A stretch of DNA of 42,962 nt from contig MNCI01009310.1 in assembly GCA_015680685.1 (NCBI GenBank), positions 1-42,962 of the forward strand, in the 5' to 3' direction. Under the pieces are notes generated by a model, which saw nothing but the letters and a program-made list of their open reading frames with translations, was not told the DNA's origin and did no database searches. Within the stretch, counting starts at the first letter, position 1, and each line of letters opens with the position of its first letter. This stretch comes from Gnetum montanum (lineage: Eukaryota; Streptophyta; Gnetopsida; Gnetales; Gnetaceae). The position numbers and the translations under genes were made by a program. Below are positions 8,622-20,350 of this stretch, one piece after another.

Positions 8622-8825
8622 CTATTTCAGGATGAGCTTGCTAGATGTGATCAAATACCTCATCAATGATACCAGTTATAAGATCCATTTTACTTGGCAT
8701 TTCGATCCAAGTAAATGGTTCATGAGTAGGAGACGGGTTAACTTCGGTGGTCGTTTCTATGGGAGCCTTCATCATAGGGACTTCTAAACGAATGTTAGGA
8801 ACCATCCTAGTCTCAACATTTTCAC

Positions 8826-8913
8826 CTAGTAGCAGTAAAAAACATAAAATTAAAACTTCAAATAATGAAAAGCACAATTCAAAAGGAAAATAAACATAAT
8901 ATGATGAATATAC
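8826..8913 (-). other. Intron of the minus-strand gene, 88 bp
   Basis: Minus-strand donor TTTTG|GTATATTC and a pyrimidine-rich acceptor ending CTGCTACTAG|GTG. Phase 1 on both sides. Confidence 0.6.
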
Positions 8914-9162
8914 CAAAATCTTTGTCTTCCTCCTGATTTGGAGGATCGCGAAGGTCTAGCCTCCATCCGAGGAAACCATCAAACATCTCATCGACTCCAT
9001 CCTGATCATCAATGTTACCCTTTTCTAGGGTATCTCCCCCCTGATATTTCATTCCTCCTATCTCATCTCTACCTGGTTCGTCCTCCTCATTTAAGTTCGT
9101 TGAGACCTCTTCCTCCTTGATGATCGGTGCTAACCTCTCTCTTCTTACTTCAGAAGTCAACT

Positions 9163-9271
9163 CTAATGACATTCATAGGTTCAACATTAGTTTTGTATAA
9201 ACAGCCAAAAAATAAAGTAAACATAATGATGATGACAATAAAACAAGGACAAATTAGTGAATCAAGCTTAC
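9163..9271 (-). other. Intron of the minus-strand gene, 109 bp
   Basis: Minus-strand donor ACAGG|GTAAGC, close to consensus, and acceptor GTCATTAG|AG. Phase 1 on both sides, linking the long central exon to the acidic exon. Confidence 0.65.
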
Positions 9272-11276
9272 CCTGTACAGGCATCTTAAACCGTATACAT
9301 TTCACCCTTGGTTCATCTATAGTTAGAGAAAACTCTCTAGGGCATTCATGCTTCTCACCTTTCGATTTTTCTTCCCTAATCATTTCCTCAATCACCCAAT
9401 TGGCTCTCCTAGCAGTATAGGGCACACTATCTGGTTCCAACCCTATGCTATGACGCGTACGAATTGAATGACCAGATGACTCCTCTGTTGTGATAGAAAC
9501 TGATTCGTCAATCCCCTCAGGAGAATCTTGAGATTTTTCCACCTCAAATAAGTGGCAAATCCATGGGCGACATAGTTGGTTGTAATCCCTTAACACGTAC
9601 TTGTTATCCATGTGGACAAATAAAAATTCAGCTAGCCGGCACAAGTAACCGACAAAGAATGCAAAGGTGAAATGGGATTCCGCCTTAATGTTTGAACGTA
9701 ACCTCACTATCTCCCTGTGGAAACCCGAAAGCAAAAACTGGGCCCAGTTATAACATACCCCAGTCTCTAGAATAGTGCACATGATACACACATGTTCTAC
9801 CCCAGAATGTTTTACTTGAGATAGAGACTTGGGAAACACCCATGCTCTGAACAAGGGATATAGCTCATTAACTTCTGCTACTTTTGATTTTCCCTACATA
9901 GGGATTCCCTTAGAGCCTTTAAGAAGACCCAACCAGTCCTCCAACTCATGCATAACATGGAGCTCTTTATGTACCCTATCCAAAACCACTCTAACACCAT
10001 CTACTGGTACACCGAAGAGCTCTGAGAAGAACTCCACCGACAGATGGAAAACCACTTTGACACCCTTGATGCGAGTGCTATAATAGGTGACAGATTCGTT
10101 GAAAGAATCAACGATTCCAATCATCTCCATCACAGAAACATTAGGGCTTAGGGTAGTAAACAAATCCATGAGGCCTGCATCACTCAAACAACTGATGATA
10201 TGTGGTGGTTCCTTAGTACATAACCATTGTTGTGCATCATAGATTCCCCCGAATTTCATAGATAAAATGCTCTCAATCTGCTTGGTTGTGATAGTGGCTC
10301 CACCAGGGGAGACGTCCACTGTACGCACAAGATAATCCTAGGGAGTCATTATAACCAATGATGTAGTAGAACAAACAAATTGAGGTGTCAAAAATACCAT
10401 TACTTATCATCAGCCGATAGATTCAGATCGCTAGAAGCCAAATCGGCATCGCGTGGAAAAACTGGCCCATTATGAGACCAATCCCCATGCAGCCACCCTC
10501 GAGCCTCACATTGGGCAAAGGCCCTAGAGTAGCATTTGTGAAAATAGATGATTTCACCCTTAGTCTGGGCCAACATAGCACCACAGAGAGTGGGGCCCAC
10601 TGTGAAAGCCTCTAAGCTGGTACGAGCCAAAGTGAGTCCATCATCGCCTACGCACACTCCTTTATCAAATTGAGGTTTGCAAAGAGACGGCGATCAAAAT
10701 ATAAACCACTACTAAGCAGCAAGGTAAAAATGGTGAATTGAACAACCCTACCTTCCTACCTAGTACACCATTCCAGGAGGGTTCTGGTACAAGGTATGCA
10801 CACGAGCAGCTAGGAATAGAGTGTTATTGATGTGGTGAAGGCCATTTGACAATGAGTCCCATACACGCAACAAGGGATGGGTACTCCAGCAGGACCGTCC
10901 TCAATTGTAAGCACTCCTTCATCAATATCCTCCATAAAAGCTACTACCCCATTCAAGGATCTTGCTAACATGGTCTCAAGCATGCGCTGTCCTAATTGTT
11001 CACTTAAGTGGGACCATATTACCACGCTAAATCTTTCTAGCATGAAGGGAAGAAACTTGCTAACACCCATTCTGAACCATACCCCATTTTGTTCAATGAT
11101 CATATTAGGAGCAGGTTCATCAGAATCAATGGGCCCAAACCACGTCAAAACCCTGACAAGCTCCACCACTAGGAGGAAAGGCTTGGAATTCCTGCAAGTG
11201 TTCGGAAACCATGACAAATCAGCTATACAAGGAAATGAAATAAATTTTCACCCTAGTGGCCAACGCTTGGAATGAA

Positions 11277-12253
11277 ATTACTATTCTCTTCACGCCCAGC
11301 GTGTAGGCCCTACACGCTACAACGTGGATGCACAAACCCCACAGGCCGAGCATGTGTTGCACTCTATGAAAACATTTACGCTACAACAACCTTTATGCTA
11401 CAGAAACCATTACACTACACAATGGGGCAAATCGATAGGAACAGTAGGAAAAAACACAAATTTCAATGAAGGATCAGAGCCTAGCTGCACGTCGATCTAG
11501 ACCATGATGGAATCCTGGGTCTAGGAAGATACTGGAGCATTGCTTCACTCTCTTCAACAAAGGTCAAGCTAGGCTCCTTCCTCCCCTAGCCTTCTACTTG
11601 CTTACCCTTGCCCATCGCTGCATGCATGCTGAACCTTGTGTTAACGCTACGTCTCACACGCTGGGGTTTTGACCCTGCATGCTACACTGCATCTTGCACG
11701 CTGGGGTTTTGACCTTACATGGTAAATTCACATCGAACCCTGAACCTTGTGAAACTTAGAACACTAATAAATCCTAAAAAAAACAAGGAAGAATCAGGAC
11801 AGCAAGACCCAATTAACAAAATAGGATATAATGAAAAACAAAATAGGGGTACAACAAAAACCAGAGGAACTGTCTCAGTAATGGACATCATAAAGAAAGA
11901 ATATAGTGAACTTGGCTCACATTGGGGCTTCAACCTTGCACGCTGCGGTTTGAACCCTTAGCCTCACATTCACACTACACGTTCATGTCGCACGTTCACG
12001 CTAAAGGTCTCATCAAATCCTTCCACCTGACTTGCCACACCTCGATCTATATCACCCTTGTTGCCACCATTGTGCCGTACTTGCGCCTGCCCCTACCTAT
12101 GCTGCCTGATATTCACCCTCGTATATGCTGCAAAATAGGTTCATGCTTGAGCTTTGGAGGTTCACGCTAGGACGTTCATGCTCAAACTTGGTCGCTGGCT
12201 ACCCTGTGGTTCACGCTAACTCCTATTTATACACTCTGTGTTAAATACGCTGA
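11277..12253 (+). repeat. LTR-like region rich in ACGCT words
   Basis: Noncoding, relatively GC-rich, full of CACGCT, GCATGC and AACGCT words. CACGCTGGGGTTTTGACC is repeated at about 11657 and 11697. A TATTTATA box lies near 12226 and a TGGCGCC follows at 12254. Composition, TATA and following primer-like motif suggest an LTR, but I found no second copy, so borders and element are unassigned. It could also be the promoter side of the minus-strand gene, which begins at its left edge. Confidence 0.35.
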
Positions 12254-12260
12254 TGGCGCC
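12254..12260 (+). other. Possible primer binding site start (TGGCGCC)
   Basis: TGGCGCC is the start of the primer site used by many plant Ty3/gypsy elements. The match ends after 7 nt, so chance is possible. The 270 bp that follow are AT-rich with no gene seen. Confidence 0.25.
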
Positions 12261-12533
12261 TTGAAATAATTTATTCAATTAATATAAGAATTAACCAAAA
12301 TACAAAGTACGTGTAAACACATATGAACAAAGTAGAAGCAAAGATAATGAACAAAACAAAAGCAAAGACAATGATATACTGGGATGAACACTACCCACAT
12401 ACAATATTCTCTTGCAAAGAAACTCCTGTTGCCCACACTAAACATTTTAGCACAAACTCCTCGTCTAGTAGTCTCACACTCAATAATGATTACAAATCAT
12501 ACAATCAACCAGACATCATAAACAAATAGTTAT

Positions 12534-12650
12534 CAGCTCGGTAAGGCCTTAAACTGCTGCAATCAGCCCGATAATGCCTTAAACTATCGCAATCAGCCTG
12601 TTAAGGCCTTAAACTGCCACCATCGGCCTAGTAAGGCCCTAAACTGTCAT
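12534..12650 (+). repeat. Hairpin-TTAAACTG array 2, before RT
   Basis: Four units ending GGCCTTAAACT or a near variant. Perfect stems include GCCT-GTTA-AGGC and GGCCT-AGTA-AGGCC. The array sits 50 bp before the open pol frame, the same place as array 5 in the other Tat element, that is, at the protease-RT junction where Ogre/Tat elements may carry an intron. Confidence 0.7.
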
Positions 12651-12700
12651 GCATCTAGGTACAATGATAAATTACCATCACACAACTTAGTCCAATATAG

Positions 12701-13960
12701 ATGCATAAACAAATAAATTACTTACATCTGAAAATAACCAACCACCTAATTGACACTCCTGAATGTTTATTGGCAGGAGCAAACATCATGGACAACAAGC
12801 AACTATTCTTACCACTGTCTATCAATGGACCGCACGAAATGGTCACACAAGAAATCAACATGGAGTCTATTGATTTAGGCTCAAGAACAAACAACACTTT
12901 TGTGGCATCAACTCAACAAACGCTAGATTGTTTTGAGACAATGACCAAGACTTTGGACCTAGAAACTAATAGCATCACCGAAGACCCCTTGGCTAAAGTC
13001 ACCATTACTGTGTCAGATGACAAAGTTAAAATCCTGAAACTAAGTACATTGCTAAGCCCGCTACTAGCCAATGACATAGCACAAGTGCTTAAAGATAACA
13101 TAAAAGCATTCGCTTGGTATTACACTGACATGCCTAGGCTAGACCCTCGAATAGTCCAGCACAACATTATACTCGATCCAAAATTAAGACCAGTGAAACA
13201 AAAAGCACGTAAGGTTAAGCCTATGGTAGCGTTGGAAGTCTGCAATGAAATCACCAAACTTTATCAAGTTGGTTTCATTCTGGCTGTTCACTATGCTAAC
13301 TGGGTATCCAACATGGTCATTGTCCCAAAGAAGAACGGAAGCATTCGGCTATGCATTGACTTCTGGGACCTCAATGTTGTAACCATAAAAGATGATTTGC
13401 CCCTATGTAGCATTGATCAACTGGTTGAATTGACCACTAGGCATGCCTTGTTATCTTTTATGGATGGTTTTTCAGGATATAACCAAATTCGGATTAACCC
13501 TGAACATCAACTTAGGACGACCTTCATGACACCATGGGGTACTTTTTGCTACACGATGATGCCTTTCGATCTCAAGAATGCCAGTGCTACATACCAAAGA
13601 GCGATGACATTTATCTTTAGTGATTATATCTTCAACTCACTCAATGACTATGTGGATGACATCATGGTTAAATCAAAGACATCAGAACAACATGTACAAG
13701 ATCTTGACTTGGTACTAAAACATTGTTTAAAATATGAGCTGAGACTTAACCCAAAGAAATGTGTCTCTGAAGTCAAAATAGGAAAAATGCTTGGATTCAT
13801 AGCCTCAGAAACAAGGATATGAGTAGACCCATATAAGGTTAAGGCCATAACAAACTTAAAACCACCTAGAAACCTTACTGAACTTCGTGGTCTATAAGGT
13901 AGATTACAATTCATTAGATGACTCATAGAGAAACTAATAGATAAGTTGAGTCCTATGCAG
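12701..13960 (+). pseudogene. pol: Tat-type Ty3/gypsy reverse transcriptase (element 1)
   Basis: An open frame of 373 codons ends at TGA 13820-13822, after which homology goes on in the same frame with more stops (TAA 13896, TAG near 13918). The first about 120 codons are the pre-RT linker. RT motifs follow: VPKKNGSIRLCIDFWDLN, SFMDGFSGYNQI, TPWGTFCYTMMPF and the catalytic YVDD at 13649-13660. It would copy element RNA to DNA. No gag or protease is found directly upstream; an array and an LTR-like region lie there instead. It is the plus-strand homologue of the minus-strand RT at 30.4-31.5 kb. Confidence 0.9.
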
Positions 13961-14535
13961 CATCTGTTGCATAAGAATGTCCATTTTGAATGGACTTAGA
14001 AGTGCCAAGAAGCCTTCAACAACATTAATATAGCACTGGCTTAGCTACCAATAGTTTATCCTCCACATAACAATAGACCGTTCTATATCTACCTTGCAGC
14101 ATCAAACTCATCAATTGCATCCATGCTTTTCCAGAAACAAGATGATGGAACTGAAGTTCCTGTCTATTACTTAAGCCATGCATTAGTAGCTCATGTGATA
14201 AGAAGTATAATGAGGTGGAGAGGTCATGTTTAGCTCTTACCTTTTCCTTAAAGAAATGGCAACATTACGTCTTCTGTAACCAAGTCAATATAATCTGTAA
14301 GGATAATGTGCTCAGAGCCATCATAGGAAACATTTACGAGTCAAGTAGAATAGTTCATTGGAAAGCCATGATAGCTGAGTTTGACCTACACTACATAGCG
14401 AAATCATTAGTTAAGGGTCAAGCTATAGCAAATCAAATGACTACATCACCAACGCATGATCAGGCAATGATAGAGCTAGAGTTCCTTGATGAAAATGTGA
14501 GTGCAATAGACATAGTACCCAATGACTATGATGCC
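13961..14535 (+). pseudogene. First RNase H domain of element 1
   Basis: Fragments in two frames: the VPVYYLSHAL motif near 14160, then LALTFSLKKWQHYVF and the substrate-side YESSRIVHWKAMIAEFDLHY. A frame change near 14205 and several TAG codons break it. It follows RT directly, as in all Ty3/gypsy elements. Confidence 0.8.
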
Positions 14536-14900
14536 ATTTTGAACTTTGATGGAGCATCCACCTCTTGAGGGGGAAGTGTTGCCACCATCATCACCTATCC
14601 CTCCAAGGAGATCTGACCCTTTGCTTATCATTTCGACTTTCATTGTACCAACAACGTAGCAAAGTAGTCATAGGTGACTCACAATTAGTTCTAAATCAAG
14701 TCACAAACGTTTATGCATGCAAAGCGCAACACTTGCAATCATACTGTGATTTGACTAAGCAGTTACTAAAGCGATTCAAAAATATAGATGTGCAACATGT
14801 TTCCAAAAATGATAATACCATTTTAGATGCACTTGCCACGTTAGCTCTAAATATATTGCCAAACATGTTCCACACGTTGCGCAGTTCTATAATCAATTGT
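14536..14900 (+). pseudogene. Second, archaeal-type RNase H (aRH) of element 1
   Basis: Starts NFDGAST, followed by stop TGA 14566 and GGSVAT. The frame then shifts and picks up at VVIGDSQLVLNQV, ending DALATLALNI. A second RNase H between the first RNase H and integrase is the mark of the Tat lineage (Tat, Ogre, Grande). The catalytic D of FDGA and of GDSQLV are visible, but the gene is broken. Confidence 0.85.
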
Positions 14901-14939
14901 ACTAAACCCATAACTGATACTCCTGATGAATTACCAATT

Positions 14940-16208
14940 GCATCCGTTAGTACAATGCAGGGCGTAGAATGGTATGATGACATAAAGGAGTACCTTTTAC
15001 ATGGTGAACCGGCTCAGCATCTGACAAATGCACAAAAGGACGCAGTACGAAAATGTTCTCGACAATATGCATTGGTAGGTGATACATTGTGTCGTCAATC
15101 CTACGAAGGAATCTTGTTAACATGCGTTAGTAGCACTGATGGCCAAACCATCATCAAGCAAGTACATGACCGACTATGTGGAGGGCACATAGCGCCCAAA
15201 GCAATGGCAACAAACATAATATGTTTGGGCTATTATTGGCCACACATGGAGTACGATTGTTTCTCCAAGGTCAAAATGTGAAATATCTATAAAAAACATA
15301 CCAATTTGATACATGTTCCACCAAATGAGTTGCATACAATGCAAATCACCTGGCCTTTTCAGAAGTGGGGGCTATACATTATTAGACAGATAACTCCCCC
15401 ATCTTCTACAGGACATAGCTTTATCATAACCATGACAGAGTATTTTACGAAATGGGTAGAAGCTATTCCCCTTAGGAAGACCACATCCAAACACATATGC
15501 AACTTCATTCTAGAAAACATCATGACCCATTTTGGCATTCCGATGACCATCATCACTGATAATGGGCCATAGTTTAGCAGTGCCGAAACTAGGACTTTCA
15601 ATGAGAGCCTAGGGATCAAACATTTATTTTCATCCCCTTACTACCCTTAGAGCAATGGACAAGCCGATGCTACAAATAAGATCATCATCACAGTGCTAAA
15701 AAAGATGCTTACTTAGAGTAAGAAAAGATCGCATGAATAGTTAGTATACGCACTGTGGGCTTATCACACTATGCATCGGACTTCCATAGGTAAAATGCCA
15801 TATAGTCTTGTTTATGGTTCAGAAGCTGATTTATCTTTGGAGTTGCAAGTACTGTCTTTAAGGATCACACTCTCTAGACTCCTTGATTAGGGTAAAAACA
15901 ATGACTTGCACATTGTCAACTTGGACTCGGTGAAGGAGGAACACACATGTGCCCTTGATCAGATTGAGTGGTATCAGGAACAACAACGACGATGCCATCA
16001 ACATGACATTCACAAGTGCCCAATCAAAGAAGGTGACATCGTACTTAAGGTGGTCTGTGAACATGCGGACAAGTTCACAGCCAACTAGGAAGGACCCTAC
16101 TTAGTCACCAAAGCATACAACAATGGAGCATTTAAACTAGCTGACATGGAAGGGAATGATCTTGCACATCCGAAAAACCACTTGTACTTGAAACCATTTT
16201 ATGTTTGA
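14940..16208 (+). pseudogene. Integrase of element 1, inactive
   Basis: The N-terminal zinc-binding part keeps VHDRLCGGH, but the CxxC is lost after a TGA at 15279. In the catalytic core the first Asp is changed (GLYII), TDNGP is kept but is followed by TAG in place of Gln, and the third acidic residue region reads NGQADATN. The C-terminal part keeps GPYLVTKAYNNGAFKLADMEG and ends at a TGA near 16206. Homologous along its length to the integrase at 28.1-29.4 kb. Most breaks are TAG where Gln or Trp is expected. Confidence 0.85.
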
Positions 16209-16267
16209 GCATGAACTCAGGTACACACACATCCTAGAATCATGAAGGTAAACTGATACCATAGTAT

Positions 16268-16490
16268 GTCCATGATGACAATAAACTAAGACTTGTTTTG
16301 TATGACCTTAAACTACCACAGTTTCGTTTGCCAGAGTCTGCTAAGACTATAAACTAGTTTGCCTCTTCACAGTCTGCCAAGACTATAAACTAGCAGTGTA
16401 CTATCCACTACGACGCTAAACTAGCATCATCCAATGGATTATGACGTAAAACTAACCCGTGATAGTCCATCACGACTATAAACTGGCAGC
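16268..16490 (+). repeat. Hairpin-TATAAACTAG array 3, after integrase
   Basis: About seven units ending GACTATAAACTAG or near variants, starting 60 bp after the integrase stop. Perfect stems include GTCT-GCTA-AGAC, GTCT-GCCA-AGAC and GTC-CATGAT-GAC. Array 4 holds the same place in the minus-strand element. Confidence 0.7.
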
Positions 16491-16990
16491 TTCATCTCTC
16501 GCCTCTCGGCCTGTGGTTGCATTCAAGCTTCATCAGAGTTGCTTCCTTGCTCGTTACCAGTCGAACCTGACAACATAGCTACCATGCATATTCAATGCTT
16601 GAAATCTCATCTATTTCCTCTGTTTCATCAGTGGCTATCCAAGTCTAAGCTTGCTCACTCATTGGTGGTTTTCTTATTTTCTTGGAGTTGTGTTTGTAGG
16701 ATGATACTCAGAGGTGTTTGTACGAGAATGCACTTCGTCACAGCAACAAGGTATCATATTGTTCCTAATGCATGCAACCAGATTAATTGATCTATTCAAA
16801 TGTACTGTCCCAGTCCCCACGACATTACCTAGTTCTCTAAAACTCCCACTTCCCCATTCTATTCAATTACATTTTCCAGATACGTATCCCAAAACCTTGA
16901 GTACACTATTGCATGCTCTGACACTCTCAAGTAGTTGCAGCACACAACATGGCACTTGAGCACGAGTAAAAGATCAAAACAAAGCTCTTT
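16491..16990. other. Spacer between array 3 and polypurine tract, no gene seen
   Basis: Noncoding 500 bp with weak open frames only. It holds the untranslated 3' part of element 1. Confidence 0.4.
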
Positions 16991-17017
16991 GAAAAAAAAA
17001 TGAGGGGGCGGGGGGAA
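16991..17017 (+). other. Polypurine tract of element 1
   Basis: A 27-nt run that is all purine except one T and one C: G, nine A, then TGAGGGGGCGGGGGGAA. Plus-strand priming tracts of LTR elements lie just before the 3' LTR, and this one is correctly placed after integrase and array 3. Confidence 0.6.
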
Positions 17018-17110
17018 CCCTTGCCACTTCCCATACAAGCCCTAGATGAGAAGGTAGTTGTCTTGGAAGCAAGTATTCATGTCTCAAATGCTTGAGTAAT
17101 ATCTCATTGC

Positions 17111-17274
17111 GTAGCTTTGGCTCTCCGCCAACAGGTTCCCTTTAACATTAAATAGAGGCCCTGTTCCTCCAAAGAACGCAACACATCATCATGTGGCTTT
17201 GGTTATGCCAAAAAGTCCTCTTAAACACTAAACAAGAGTCTTGTTCCATCAAAGGACGCACACCTCATGTGTCA
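17111..17274 (+). repeat. Diverged 80-bp tandem duplication
   Basis: Units at about 17111-17190 and 17193-17274 share GT-GCTTTGG, TAAA-A-TAAA, TGTTCC-TC-AAG and ACGCA in the same order with many substitutions. Confidence 0.5.
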
Positions 17275-17778
17275 GTTACAAATCTGCTAGACAATGACTA
17301 TCGACAAGGATCAACATGACCTGTATACACACAAGAGCATCCCCTTCATCATGCACAATCCATTGATTAGTTCCCAATCTCCACAACTTCCGTCCCCCTA
17401 TCTAGCTACAAATTTCATTTTCTCAATTCCATGTACTACTGAACACTGTGCAATGACATCTGGCCAAGTGCTAAAGGACAATATTTTTACCAAGTTTCTT
17501 ATGGTGTTTTGTACTTCTTTGTCGAAGCTTCTTGGGTTCCTCCAAGTGTCACAAAAGAGGGGCCAATAAAACACCACAAAATTTTGAGCTTAGAATTGAG
17601 CTAAAATAGTGATTCTCCCCAACATGAATAAATCTTGAAGGCCTCATGGACAGCTTCAAACGGAGTCGAACTAAGCAAGAAATGGTTCCCTGGGATCCAC
17701 AGAAGACTACGGCGACATCTGGCATCAAACTTGGCAAATTTTGAGCGCAAAATACTTGGTTTTCACTGAGTATGCAGT

Positions 17779-17843
17779 GTGTATGCCCAATGTGCATGCC
17801 CAATGTGTATGCCCAGCGTGCATGCCCAATGTGCATGCCCAGC
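17779..17843 (+). repeat. 13-bp tandem repeat, five units
   Basis: Five 13-bp units of the form GTGYATGCCCARY, then a decayed sixth. GTGCATGC is nearly self-complementary. An open frame on the minus strand here is a by-product of the repeat. Confidence 0.75.
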
Positions 17844-20263
17844 GTACATCATCCAGCATGCAGCACAACGTACATCAGTGGAAGTCTTCCATGTCTATAA
17901 ATCAGATCAAGTCCAACTGAGTTAAACATCCATAGGTAGCATTCTCGTGACATCTAAGCTCAAATCCGAGGGCCAAATTGGATACTTCCTATTGTAACAG
18001 TAGTTTGTAAAAATGAATTCTTTTGTTTTAGTCAAGTCTATACGTTGAGTTCACATGCCTAGCGTGTACACGCTGGCGTGCAGCAGCACACGTTGGCATG
18101 AAGCATGCTGCATAGTTATAATATTCTTTGCACCTGGGCAATGCAGCCACCTGTCATCTGACCCAAAAATCTCTCACCCACGGCTACTCATACCCCTCCA
18201 GATCCAAATCTAGCATTCAAAAAAAGCTCATAAAAACTGCAGTTTTTACTATATTGAAAAAGGGAAGAATTTGGGGCAAACGAGAGACAAAAAAACCTAG
18301 AGACACTTATAAAATGAGAGCAGGAAACTGATACACTGGATTTCTACCCTATACGCCAAGCATACAACCTTCATGTTGTGCCTGCAGTTTAAACTAGTAC
18401 ATCACCATCTCCAAGCATCCACTAGGGCTATTCATCTACCTTGTGTCAGATTCACAACTGCGTTTAGACCGGTGCATTGTAATCTCATTTTACAATAAAG
18501 TTGTTTCATTTCTGATTAAGATTTGTTATAGTTTCATCCATTTTTGTTTGCCTCTATATTTGTTTTCTCTGCACGTTCAATGTTTATCATGCTATTTATG
18601 TATAACCCAGTGTATTTCACATTACTATATGTTGGGGAAATCCTTGTCTGATCTGCATATGGACCACCCAAGGTACTCTACCTTCACCCCTTCCAGATCA
18701 CCCTCAAGCAAAGGTAGGGTCTTTTGTGCTCGTTTGTAAATCACGCGGTGCTCGTCCCATTCCAGCCTTGCACGGACGATTTCAGATAGTACACATAACA
18801 CCTCCTTAGATGGACAAGCACACTCAGTATTTCGGATCTCCTCCTTCCAACTTATTCATGGGAAAGATGGCCATCCATTTTGATCATACAAGGTGGCTTT
18901 TCAATTTTTACACTTTTTTTTACACATTTTTATTTTTGCATCTTTTTACTTTACACCATTTTTTGATTTACAACATTGTTATCACATTTTTCACTTTCTT
19001 ACATATTTTACAATTTCTTCTATATTTTACCACATTTGGTTTGAAATTTTTTTCTTATTTTTCCTTTATTGGCAATAGGACACAGTGTAGCTGTAGCTGC
19101 TATTAATGGTGGCTTGTACTATAATGTTGTTTGATTACTAATGTCTATATTCTATCTTTGAATTTTGGTATTGACAACTAAGAAATGGTTTATTTTTCTT
19201 GAAACATGTAGTGAGTCCACATCATCCACCCATCCACAAACTATATGGTATTTCATTTTTTGGAAATATGAGGTCCTTAATAAAAATTTTAATGAATTTT
19301 TAACCTTGATAGTTTTTAAACATGGGAAGGATTAAATAGCTTGATAAGGATGTGACTTCAAGCGGATTTGATGCTCTTTGTACTTTCCCACCCTTGTGAG
19401 TGCATGAGTGTTTTCTTGGATTTCTAACTATTTTGCTGTCTACCAATAACAGGAAGGTAAAAGTATTTACATGGTGTGCTTCCCATCCAAAAATCATAAT
19501 TATATATAAAGAAATGATGAAAATTCAAAGCACATCCCTTAGAATTAATAATGGGCTATAAGAACTAGTTATGAGACTAGAAAAACATGTTACCCATGCC
19601 TAAATGTCCCCTTTAACTAAGGCCCTTTCTCACTTCCTACTTCTCTTTTATTCTCTTTAAGGAATGGTGATTGATCTATGGGAGCATTCTTATGTCTTGA
19701 GGGGATGGACTAGTATGAGAGTATCGATGCAAAGTCACTGGAAGTGGATAGTTTTGATCTAGACTAAGGATGAACTTTATAGGATCATCTTAAGCATAAG
19801 ACCCACAAGGGACTTCATGTGACCATAGTTCAAGACTTCATTCCACCTTATCTTTCATGCATCATTGCTTCCCATAGCTCACCTTACTACCAATTTTTCA
19901 TGGTTTTGTTTAATGTCATAGTTGGATGTGTCAAAATTCTTAGGTAGGTTCTTATAGGATTTAGTCCTTAAATTTCCAAAATCATTCATCAACGATTGGG
20001 CCCATAGACTCATTGGATTGAAGACATGCAAGGTCATTAAGGACATGAGCCTACTTTGGGGAGGACCCACTTGCATACCTCTTGGTTGGGTTGGTTAAGT
20101 TCTTTATCCGTAGGCTTTTTTCGTGATCAAATCCTTTATGTATCCATTGATGACATCTAATTATACACTCCTTCATAATGTTCTCCAATGAAAGCCTCTT
20201 TTTGTTATGAATTATCTAACCCTCTTCAAGATTTTCATTGTGTTCATGACTTTTTTGGCTTTT

Positions 20264-20350
20264 CAAGAATTTCACGTTGAAAATTTTCCAAGAACTTTAA
20301 TGTTGAAATTTTTTTTGCTTTCCAAGAACTTTAATGTTTAAAATTTTGAT
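20264..20350 (+). repeat. Three-copy degenerate tandem repeat
   Basis: Units start CAAGAATTTCACGTTGAAAA, CAAGAACTTTAATGTTGAAA and CAAGAACTTTAATGTTTAAA and run into T-rich tails. The period is uneven, about 25 to 44 bp. Confidence 0.5.

Larger units (their letters stand above)
7547..11275 (-). pseudogene. Spliced minus-strand gene between retroelement modules, decayed
   Basis: Coding exons read from about 11.2 kb down to a TAG at 7547-7549. Best exons: about 11217-10810, 10657-10404, 10337-9272 (one internal TAG at 9891), 9162-8914, 8825-8622, 8530-7746 and 7648-7547. Four introns of 88-109 bp have GT-AG ends and matching phases on both sides. The 10.3-9.27 kb exon has a motif run (RIKGVKVVFHLSVEFFSELFGVP) resembling the plant 'putative transposon protein' domain of retroelement-borne ORFs; this is by eye only. 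The 8.53-7.75 kb exon is charged and helical, probably coiled coil, and the last exon is an acidic Gly/Asp/Glu tail. Several in-frame stops show decay. Tat elements such as Grande carry an antisense gene beside pol, the best precedent. Exons above 10.3 kb are less certain. Confidence 0.65.
17018..18420 (+). repeat. Probable 3' LTR region of element 1
   Basis: Noncoding sequence after the polypurine tract with LTR-like content: TATA-like sites at about 17895 and 18307, many palindromic words (GTGCATGC, ACGCTGGCGT) and internal tandem repeats. I could not find its partner, so the right border is only a guess from the change to T-rich sequence. Confidence 0.35.

Noticed and set aside
10338-10403. 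A fifth intron (66 bp) of the minus-strand gene
   Set aside because: GT and AG ends exist, but the phases on the two sides do not match, so it is left as possible only.
17549-17836. 95-codon minus-strand ORF
   Set aside because: Its length comes from the 13-bp tandem repeat; no coding signal outside it.
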